From Lachnospiraceae bacterium (GTDB taxonomy: Bacteria; Bacillota; Clostridia; Lachnospirales; Lachnospiraceae), in contig SVFG01000004.1 in assembly GCA_015056975.1 (NCBI GenBank), positions 1 through 61,028 of the forward strand: a DNA stretch of 61,028 nucleotides, in the 5' to 3' direction. The position numbers and the translations under genes were made by a program. The notes below the pieces were generated by a model, which was not told where the DNA came from, did not search any database, and was given only the letters and a program-made list of their open reading frames with translations. Shown here in pieces: positions 54,722 through 61,028 of this stretch (the stretch's first letter is position 1; every line of letters begins with the position of its first letter).

Positions 54722-55309
54722 TTACCGCTTTATCATAAGCCATGGATACTCCATGTAAAGTTCATTCTCTGTCAACTCATAAAAGAAAACCGTATCCGCA
54801 AGAGCCTCTCCATACATAAGCTTAACTGTATGTGCCTCTTCATCTACCTCATAATATCCGGTAAGCGCTCCGTCCTCCATAAAGGTTCCCTTATTTGAAA
54901 ACTCAAAAGTCCAACCTTTGTCTTCGCAGCGCCATACACCCACAATACCCTGACCGCCGCCTTCCGGTTGACGCGTATATACGCTCTGTATGTACACATA
55001 CATCTTATCGCCTTCGGACGCATATCGTAACTTTGTAACCGCGCCGTCTTTGTCCGTTAAATTTATGTACTCACCGTCACAGGTATACTGATACTTTATG
55101 CCTTCAAACTTAGCACTGCCATCATTTGAAAACTCCGCAACCGTTTCTTTCTCATCATGAGCATAATACCACTGCCCATGAAGAGCAATCTCATCCGCAT
55201 TCTGCTGAATTTCTTTCTTGCCGCAACCGGCCATACATATAGCGAACATCACCAAAAGAGCTATGAAATTAATCCTGATTTTTGTATTGTTTTTCATGAT
55301 TTTATTCAT
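54722..55309 (-). CDS. Small lipoprotein of unknown function
   Basis: The 195-aa protein has a signal with lipobox CMAGC (Cys29). The mature part has two similar beta-rich stretches: LHGQWYYAHDEKETVAEFSN and IVGVWRCEDKGWTFEFSN, each followed by a short Gly-containing turn and a polar strand. This looks like an internal duplication of a lipocalin- or DUF5640-like unit. It lies 57 nt upstream of the sugar-binding protein gene, so it may be first in that operon. Confidence 0.65.
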   Translation of the reverse strand: MNKIMKNNTKIRINFIALLVMFAICMAGCGKKEIQQNADEIALHGQWYYAHDEKETVAEFSNDGSAKFEGIKYQYTCDGEYINLTDKDGAVTKLRYASEGDKMYVYIQSVYTRQPEGGGQGIVGVWRCEDKGWTFEFSNKGTFMEDGALTGYYEVDEEAHTVKLMYGEALADTVFFYELTENELYMEYPWLMIKR

Positions 55310-55424
55310 CTTTACCTCTGTATAATTAAATTATAACGAAATCATACCATCTATAAAGGCACATTTTGTACTTTTTTAAGCACATATTTTACTTATTTCA
55401 ATTTTGTACTTGTGCATAATAAAT

Positions 55425-55464
55425 AAAAATATCCGAAGAGTGCCTGCACTCTTCGGATATTTTT
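55425..55464. terminator. Bidirectional terminator after the EAL gene
   Basis: A 19-bp perfect stem (AAAAATATCCGAAGAGTGC with its exact complement, 2-nt loop) has A/T runs at both sides. It ends the EAL gene on the minus strand. Confidence 0.92.
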
Positions 55465-55470
55465 ATTATG

Positions 55471-57447
55471 TTATACATTGTATTTCTGTGCAAACTCTGC
55501 CACCGGCATGGGTTTTGCATAAAAATACCCCTGAATCAAATCGCATTCCTGCTCTGTCAAAAAGTCTACCTGTTCTCTGCTCTCAATGCCCTCAGCAACA
55601 ATTTTCATATTTAACTTCTTCGCCAGCTCAATAACCTCAGAAACAATCAGCAACCCTCTCTCTTCCGCATCTGCTCCGCGGAAGAAATCCGCATCAATTT
55701 TTAAAACATCGATTTGCAATTCCTTTAATGAGTTCAAAGAAGAATACCCTGCGCCAAAGTCATCCATAGATACCGAAAATCCGGCATTTCGCAGTTTCTG
55801 CACCGTGTTTAACAGTACCTTCTTATCGTCAAAGAACGCGCTTTCCGTAAGCTCTAATTCAATCACACTATGCGGCACCTGATATTTATCTACAATGGCA
55901 CAGATATGCTCTGCCAAGTCCTCTCTGGTAAAATGAGCTCTGGATACATTGACAGAAATCGGCACCAGCTTTCGGCCTTCAGCAAGCCACCCTGCCTGTA
56001 TTCGTGCAATCTCTTCCAACATATAATCATCCAATTTTAATATAAAACCGTTCTTTTCAAAAATTGGTATAAACCGGTTTGGCGGAATAAAGCCTTCCGT
56101 CGGATGAATCCAGCGAACCAGCGCTTCCGCACCACCCAGCACTTCATCCGAAGTGCTGATTTTAGGCTGTAAATATACCTGGAACTCTCTGTTTACCAGG
56201 GCACGATCCATATCATCCTCTACCTTACGCTCCCAGATTTTTTGGTTATTCATCTCCACATCGAAAAAGGCGATCTTATTTTCTGCTTCTTCCCCTAACA
56301 TTTCACAGGCAATCATGGCGTTATTGTATAATTGCTCTACATCCCGCTCGCCGGGCTGCACCAAATAAACTCCCACGCCAAAATACATTTTCATGCCCGG
56401 CAAAACTGCGTTCAATGCCTTTTCCAGACTGTCAATTCGCGCTTCCAGCTCAGCCGCTTCTGCATAAACCAGCAAAAGTCCAAACTCTGCATTCTCCTGA
56501 TGCGCCAATACTTCATTCCGCTTCATTTCCTTCTTCAGTGCAGCATAAAAGCTCTCAATTAGCTCTTGCCCTTTATTCACGCCAAAGCAGGTGCAAAAAC
56601 TGCGGTATTTGCGCATCTCCAAATGTACCATAGCGTACTTTTGCTTCCTTTTGCCGTTCTTCTTTAACAGGCTTGCTCCTTTTCTGATAAACAACAGCCA
56701 ATTATCTCCACCGGTCACCATATCCGTGTAAATAATTTTGATAGTTTTTCGCACACCGAATACCGTGCCGATAATCGAAATCAGATAGTATATCAGGAAA
56801 ATAACAATTAGGAATATGCACAATAAAATACAGACTATCATCGTTAGAAAATCCTGAAAATAAATCGGTATATCATTGAGTACCATAACATCCAAGCCAT
56901 TTACCGGAATAACAAGCCAGAGCTTTATCTGTGCAAAAGGAGCTGAAGCATCAAACTCAGACGCCGAGAAAATGTCCTCCAAGGCATCTTCATTAGGAAC
57001 AATTTCTCCCTCCTCAATGATAAATACCTGCTCCTTATCCTCAGCAATCATAACATGTATTTCTTTCTCTGTAATTTCCGACAAAAGCTCTATATCTATA
57101 GTTGCATCGATTATGGGATACTCGCCGGTACTGGACCATACCGGCACTCTATCCGCGTCAATTACAGCTACCTTTTCAATTTCCTCCAAGGCGTCAATAT
57201 GAGACAATACCGTCTGTATAATTTTTTCTTCCGTTTCTGAATTGTAATCTGCAAAGAGCTCTGCAACCTTAATGGACTTTCTGCTGCTGTCCAGCAATTT
57301 TCTCTGTACAATATCCATACCGGACGCCCACAGTGCAGCAGCCATAACAACTATGAAAATACAAAGAATTAAAATTAATCCTAATACAGATGGCCAGATA
57401 CGCTTTTTCTTAAATTTTTTTATTCTTTTTTCTTTTGATTTGTTCAT
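55471..57447 (-). CDS. Membrane EAL cyclic di-GMP phosphodiesterase with degenerate GGDEF
   Basis: The 658-aa protein has a membrane helix (21-41), an outside sensor part (about 45-195), a second helix pair (200-230), a GGDEF-like domain whose signature is replaced by ENAEF (318-322), and an EAL domain. EAL (441-443) and the motifs ELTESAFF, DDFGAGYSS and KIDADF are intact, so phosphodiesterase activity is likely; the GGDEF part probably only regulates. It may oppose the two GGDEF cyclases encoded at 25723-29536. Confidence 0.9.
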   Translation of the reverse strand: MNKSKEKRIKKFKKKRIWPSVLGLILILCIFIVVMAAALWASGMDIVQRKLLDSSRKSIKVAELFADYNSETEEKIIQTVLSHIDALEEIEKVAVIDADRVPVWSSTGEYPIIDATIDIELLSEITEKEIHVMIAEDKEQVFIIEEGEIVPNEDALEDIFSASEFDASAPFAQIKLWLVIPVNGLDVMVLNDIPIYFQDFLTMIVCILLCIFLIVIFLIYYLISIIGTVFGVRKTIKIIYTDMVTGGDNWLLFIRKGASLLKKNGKRKQKYAMVHLEMRKYRSFCTCFGVNKGQELIESFYAALKKEMKRNEVLAHQENAEFGLLLVYAEAAELEARIDSLEKALNAVLPGMKMYFGVGVYLVQPGERDVEQLYNNAMIACEMLGEEAENKIAFFDVEMNNQKIWERKVEDDMDRALVNREFQVYLQPKISTSDEVLGGAEALVRWIHPTEGFIPPNRFIPIFEKNGFILKLDDYMLEEIARIQAGWLAEGRKLVPISVNVSRAHFTREDLAEHICAIVDKYQVPHSVIELELTESAFFDDKKVLLNTVQKLRNAGFSVSMDDFGAGYSSLNSLKELQIDVLKIDADFFRGADAEERGLLIVSEVIELAKKLNMKIVAEGIESREQVDFLTEQECDLIQGYFYAKPMPVAEFAQKYNV

Positions 57448-57587
57448 AACCTGTTTCCCCGCTTCTTTTGATCATTGAGATAGTGTTTGTGTTTTTCTGC
57501 GATTGCATTTTCAGATTATTAGTATATTTATTTTATCATACGGGAAGTAAAATAGAAAGGAGAATAAGACTTTCTTAACCGGTATCT

Positions 57588-57720
57588 GCAGTCGCCGCTA
57601 AAAAAATGCTCGGAAGAGCGCAAACACTCTCATGAGCCCATTCTGAAGATTACACCTCGAAAGCACTCTGTGCTTCCTCGGTCGCGGCAGTCACCGCTTA
57701 TAAATAAACATATCCGAGCA
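57588..57720. repeat. Repeat pair downstream of the tuf remnant
   Basis: GCAGTCGCCGCT (57588-57599) recurs with one change at 57687-57698, 99 nt apart. TGCTCGGA (57607-57614) pairs with TCCGAGCA (57713-57720), and on the minus strand the hairpin is followed by seven T. The gap 57448-57849 has no credible ORF; a weak TGATAAAAT sequence near 57535 could serve the EAL gene. Confidence 0.45.
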
Positions 57721-57761
57721 CACTCGCAGCATAGCTGCTCGCTCGCGGGCTTGCGCCCAAT

Positions 57762-57824
57762 AAATAAGCAAAAATAAACCCATAGGAATGCAAGCATTCC
57801 CATGGGCTATATTTTTACTTATTT
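57762..57824. terminator. Large terminator hairpin, probably that of tuf
   Basis: The core CCCATAGGAATG / CATTCCCATGGG (12 bp, one G-T) around CAAG is extended by the AT-rich arms AAATAAGCAAAAATA (57762-57776) and TATTTTTACTTATTT (57810-57824). On the minus strand it starts 25 nt after the tuf stop, as expected for the terminator of that gene. Confidence 0.85.
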
Positions 57825-57849
57825 GCTCGGCTTATTGCTTTCGCGAATA

Positions 57850-57903
57850 TTACTCGATGATAGTAGCAACACGGCCTGAACTAACGGTTCTACCACCTTC
57901 ACG
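57850..57903 (-). pseudogene. tuf: 3' fragment of tuf (EF-Tu C-terminus)
   Basis: The minus strand reads REGGRTVSSGRVATIIE then TAA (57903-57850), the exact C-terminus of EF-Tu. Upstream of this Arg codon the match stops sharply: the next codons read DSK instead of the expected FAI/FAL. So only 17 sense codons and the terminator remain. The working tuf must be elsewhere. A break inside the last codons of an essential gene is typical of an integration junction or recombination point. Confidence 0.85.
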
Positions 57904-58006
57904 GTCCGATTTTGCTTATTTAGAAACTTAATTGTTACGGTTTTTGCCGTTTTTTGACTCATATTATGGGTATTTTACCTATTATTTAGCCTTTTTCCGG
58001 GGGAAA

Positions 58007-58279
58007 TGTATCGGATTCGTATCACGGTTTTTCGTTCACCTAGCCATAATATAGCATGGGCGAAAAACAATGTAAATCGGCATTTTTTACAAAAATTTAG
58101 ATATGATACATATTCCGCAGATTGTGATACTTGTTTTAGTGGGTGTGATACGCGGTTTTATGTATCACGATGCTTATTTTCACAAAATGACACACAATGT
58201 GTTCCTTTTTTAATGTGTTGCAGCACTGGTGTGATACACATTCAAGTAAAGATGCACACAGAAGGGGATTGTGTGTATC
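58007..58279. repeat. Cluster of TGTGATAC-type short repeats
   Basis: GATAC or its complement occurs eight times in 273 nt, several within a longer TGTGATAC/GTATCACA context: 58007, 58019, 58105, 58123, 58144, 58161, 58230 and 58274, in both orientations. The DNA is AT-rich and has no gene. Such clusters occur as iterons, arm-type recombinase sites or operator arrays. The stretch 57904-58006 holds a small ACGG/CCGT hairpin with a T-run. Confidence 0.55.
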
Positions 58280-58286
58280 TTTACTT
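58244..58286. repeat. 17-bp hairpin 3' of the putative nuclease gene
   Basis: AAGTAAAGAT-CACACA (58244-58260) pairs with TGTGTG-ATCTTTACTT (58270-58286) with one mismatch, loop of 9 nt. No T-run follows on the minus strand. It may be a factor-dependent terminator or a recombination site. Confidence 0.5.
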
Positions 58287-58329
58287 AAATCTATCGCACT
58301 TCTCATATATGTAATTAAAATTTGTCTAT

Positions 58330-59703
58330 CTAAAATAACATATTTTCCTCATCATATTTACTGTATACACCGATTGTATTAAGAAACTCCTTAATAATTT
58401 TATCTTTATTCTTTTTATTCTTCTTGCATTCAATAAATAAACATAAAAACTGAACCGTTGAAATCAAACAATGCTCCCTACTTATCGAATAATCTAGCAT
58501 TTGCTTAGGGAAAACCAACTCCGTTCTCTCTCTCAATGGTTTATTTCGAAATGCATTTACAAGCAAAACACCCTTGGGTTTAATTCCTGTTTCCACATGA
58601 TATTCGGATATCCATTTTTCAAGTTGTGCAGCATTTCTTTCCCCTGCACTTTTTGTAAGCCCCTTTATCTCGAAGACAACTGAAATCTCCTTATATTTGC
58701 CAATTATATCTGTTCTGTTTGCTTCAACCTCTTCCAATTGAAAGTCGAGTTCAAGTAAAACTTTTCTCACAATATTTTCTAATGAACTACCAGTTCCAGT
58801 AAGAAGCTGTTTATACTCTGAAATTTCATTTAACACCTTGGAATTCTTATTTTTTTCCTCTATCAACTTTTCTATCTTTTTATCAATTGCTTCATTTTTC
58901 TCAACATACTTTTTTTCATCAAAAAGCATAATGTTCTTCGCCCAATTCGGCAGCTCACTATATTGACTTCTACTGTTTAGTTTTTCATCTAACTCTAATA
59001 TCTGTTTCAAAAAATATAATGGTTTTTCTTTTGCATCGCTATCATCGATATACTCTTCTTCCTCATATGGTCGTGGTATAAAAACAATATTTCCCTTGCC
59101 ATATTTCATATGCATTGCAACTGCGTTGCTTGTCCCCGGAATTACCACGTCAGTTTCTCCATTAGGTTCTTTTATTATTTGTTGATACAAATATAAATCT
59201 CGAATTGAATCATAGAAATCTCTATATTCATCTTTTGCAACCACTTGTGTCACTTCTCCCAATAAACTTTCCAACTTCACATCCACTGGTAAAAAACCGT
59301 TTTCATCTATCTCCTGAACATAACTCGTTCGCGTTGCATTTTTACCGCTTCCACTCACCGCTTTCTCACCATTATAGATATATCGTTTTTCATTTTTTTC
59401 CAAAATAACGAATATATTTTTTCCTATTTCCAGCATATCCTGTAATTGTTTCTTCATGCATTGAAATTCTCTAATAATATTAAACGAATCATCCTCATCT
59501 AATACTATTATTCCTTGATATTTTCTTGGAGTTTTTTCATAACTATTAGTGGTTTCATACTTGTAATTGGATGTAACGAAGTAGGTGCTTAATATAACCG
59601 CATCATAATCAAACAAAGACATATTGGTCCGAAATTCGTATTCATCAAAATTCTCAAGTACATTATGTCCAAATGATGTATTTATACCCACGTATTTCTT
59701 CAT
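58330..59703 (-). CDS. Accessory protein with apparent PD-(D/E)XK nuclease-like domain
   Basis: The 457-aa protein has no family I can name. Residues 1-215 alternate strands and helices with GKNIFVILEKN and GKGNIVFIPRPYEEEE, reminiscent of class I glutamine-amidotransferase-like folds but without a catalytic Cys. Residues 264-300 are charged and helical, likely a coiled coil. Residues 305-400 carry D332-x12-E345-x-K347 (TDIIGKYKEISVVFEIKG) followed by QLEKW, the arrangement of PD-(D/E)XK nucleases. Its codon use is AT-richer than its neighbours. It lies 11 nt after the ATP-binding gene, so the two form an operon, possibly for defence. Confidence 0.6.
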   Translation of the reverse strand: MKKYVGINTSFGHNVLENFDEYEFRTNMSLFDYDAVILSTYFVTSNYKYETTNSYEKTPRKYQGIIVLDEDDSFNIIREFQCMKKQLQDMLEIGKNIFVILEKNEKRYIYNGEKAVSGSGKNATRTSYVQEIDENGFLPVDVKLESLLGEVTQVVAKDEYRDFYDSIRDLYLYQQIIKEPNGETDVVIPGTSNAVAMHMKYGKGNIVFIPRPYEEEEYIDDSDAKEKPLYFLKQILELDEKLNSRSQYSELPNWAKNIMLFDEKKYVEKNEAIDKKIEKLIEEKNKNSKVLNEISEYKQLLTGTGSSLENIVRKVLLELDFQLEEVEANRTDIIGKYKEISVVFEIKGLTKSAGERNAAQLEKWISEYHVETGIKPKGVLLVNAFRNKPLRERTELVFPKQMLDYSISREHCLISTVQFLCLFIECKKNKKNKDKIIKEFLNTIGVYSKYDEENMLF

Positions 59704-59714
59704 AAAACTACCCT

Positions 59715-61028
59715 CTATCTGTATATGTCCTTAATAACATACTCCGCATTATTTGTATTGCCATCAGATTCAAGAACATCTGCTTTTACCAAAATCTGTA
59801 TATAACGCCATGCAGTAGCTAACGACTTTCCTGTTATCTGTCTTGCCATCTGCGTCGTAATTGCAGAATTTGTTTCCAAATACTCAATTATAGTCAAAGT
59901 TTTTTCATAATCTTTCTGGCTTAAAACTTCTTTCAAAACTTCTTTCAAACTTCTTTCATTTTTTTGAATGAAGTTTGCATCTTCCTTCATTTTGGCATCT
60001 TCTTTTTTCAAAAAAGAAAGCGACAGTACCGTTCTATCCGGGTCAAATCTCTCCTCAATCACCGGTTCTTCCCAGCCTTCGTCTGCCCAAACGTTAAAGA
60101 TATTCGGAACACCACTTCCTGCACGTTCACCGATATTGATAAGATTAAACATTTTCATAAGAGCTTTGTTTCTAGGATCGGATTCGCCACCAAGACGCAT
60201 CTGTTTTTTACCCGTTCTGACATAACCCGGATTTGCTAAAACCAGCTTGTCCGGTTCCTTACGGATAACAACACCACGCAAACCGTGATAATCTGCATTA
60301 ATCAAACAGTTTGCCAAAGCCTCACGAAGTGCCTTGTGCACAGGAGTATCGTCAACACGTTCGCCACCAACCATTTTAAAAGGCACCTTAATGTCTTTAA
60401 TAATTTTGTTATAAACTCTAAAATAGAAGTCGCACACATTTCCGGACCATTCACCGGAACTTGATTGCAAACGGTCACTCCAACGAGTGGTAGGGTCCAA
60501 CTCTTCTCTGTAATCCAAGAAGTACTCCGGAAAGTGACGCACAATGTTGTACTCATCACCAAACATCAACATACCTGCTGCCGTAGGATGCAACTTTCCA
60601 TCCTCATCAGAAATAGCAGCTGCACCAATGCTTCTCAGATACTCATGGTCGCTCAGGCGCTCAAAAGGATGTCCCTCTTTTAAGGAACGATGGCTGTTAC
60701 GATATCCGTGAATCGTATCATAATTCAAATCTTCCATAGGAACCTTATCAAGCACTTCCATATCCATAGTGCGCTCGGTCTGATCGCGAAGCATTGTCTT
60801 TACCTGCAATCTGGTACAATGATAATCGCCCTCGTAATTGCGACGGAACGTGCCATTGAAAATATCATTGTTGATGTACACCGGCTTCTGCTCACGCTTT
60901 GCCATCGGCACATAAATAACCATGATAACATCCTTATTGTCACCAACCTCGTAGGTCTGCACATCATCTTCTGACAGAAGATTTATACTTACCTTCTTGG
61001 GATTGTTCATATTATCCCAAAATTCCTT
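59715..61028 (-). CDS. Schlafen/AlbA-type ATP-binding transcriptional regulator (5' end outside window)
   Basis: The open frame runs through the window edge (codons before the ATG at 61010 read KEFWDN), so the N-terminus is missing here. Visible parts: the end of the AlbA_2 domain (PVYINNDIFNGTFRRNYEGD), an ATPase-like C-terminal unit (HKALREALANCLINADYHG, LANPGYVRTG, GERAGSGVPNIF) and a winged-helix end (TTQMARQITGKSLATAWRYI). Proteins of this type are common on mobile elements and in defence islands, as regulators or toxins. It is 11 nt upstream of the putative nuclease gene. Confidence 0.8.
   Translation of the reverse strand, partial: KEFWDNMNNPKKVSINLLSEDDVQTYEVGDNKDVIMVIYVPMAKREQKPVYINNDIFNGTFRRNYEGDYHCTRLQVKTMLRDQTERTMDMEVLDKVPMEDLNYDTIHGYRNSHRSLKEGHPFERLSDHEYLRSIGAAAISDEDGKLHPTAAGMLMFGDEYNIVRHFPEYFLDYREELDPTTRWSDRLQSSSGEWSGNVCDFYFRVYNKIIKDIKVPFKMVGGERVDDTPVHKALREALANCLINADYHGLRGVVIRKEPDKLVLANPGYVRTGKKQMRLGGESDPRNKALMKMFNLINIGERAGSGVPNIFNVWADEGWEEPVIEERFDPDRTVLSLSFLKKEDAKMKEDANFIQKNERSLKEVLKEVLSQKDYEKTLTIIEYLETNSAITTQMARQITGKSLATAWRYIQILVKADVLESDGNTNNAEYVIKDIYR

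Overview
The window reads as a low-to-mid GC, anaerobic Firmicute of class Clostridia, most likely a gut Lachnospiraceae; the genus cannot be fixed from sequence alone. This rests on the gene set (complete S10-spc-alpha ribosomal cluster, a KOW-domain protein between map and infA, trimeric [FeFe] hydrogenase, CUT1 sugar ABC genes with a YesM/YesN pair and no ATPase), on strong AGGAGG ribosome binding sites, and on TTGCAA-N17-TATAAT style promoters. Nearly every gene is on the minus strand; one rRNA-type methyltransferase is on the plus strand.

Region 1 (1-19567, transcribed right to left) is the ribosomal protein super-cluster. A promoter at 19505-19533 drives rpsJ-rplC-rplD-rplW-rplB-rpsS-rplV-rpsC-rplP-rpmC-rpsQ-rplN-rplX-rplE-rpsN-rpsH-rplF-rplR-rpsE-rpmD-rplO-secY through a long leader and stops at a terminator at 8142-8183. 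A second promoter (8105-8133) drives adk-map-KOW gene-infA and a large glycosyltransferase-like membrane protein wedged between infA and rpmJ. A third promoter (4267-4295) serves rpmJ-rpsM-rpsK-rpsD-rpoA-rplQ, ending at a terminator at 441-474. Several intercistronic gaps hold hairpin-rich DNA, and 335 nt between rpmJ and rpsM look like a structured RNA.

Region 2 (19568-36280): a membrane-anchored C39-like protease, an EamA exporter, a PutP sodium/solute symporter, a plus-strand SAM methyltransferase, an ECF sigma/membrane regulator pair with a candidate self-recognised promoter, two tandem cytosolic sugar-binding-like/GGDEF diguanylate cyclases, then a tightly overlapping block of a small membrane protein, TldD, TldE and a heterodimeric ABC exporter with one degenerate ATP site.

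Region 3 (36388-44716): a HelD-like RNA polymerase-recycling helicase fused to a C-terminal domain that looks like the N-terminal beta-sandwich of GH31 glycosidases, a decayed voltage-gated potassium channel, and an electron-bifurcating [FeFe] hydrogenase operon hydC-hydB-hydA.

Region 4 (44719-57447): a hybrid histidine kinase with a two-receiver response regulator, a DegV lipid-binding protein, a YesM/YesN system beside a CUT1 sugar importer, a small lipoprotein and an EAL phosphodiesterase with a dead GGDEF.

Region 5 (57448-61028) is a boundary. A 3' scrap of tuf (last 17 codons plus its terminator) sits next to AT-rich DNA full of TGTGATAC repeats, followed by two accessory genes: a protein with an apparent PD-(D/E)XK nuclease motif and a Schlafen/AlbA-type ATP-binding regulator cut by the window edge. 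This resembles one end of an inserted element and is, with the helicase fusion, the most unusual part of the window.
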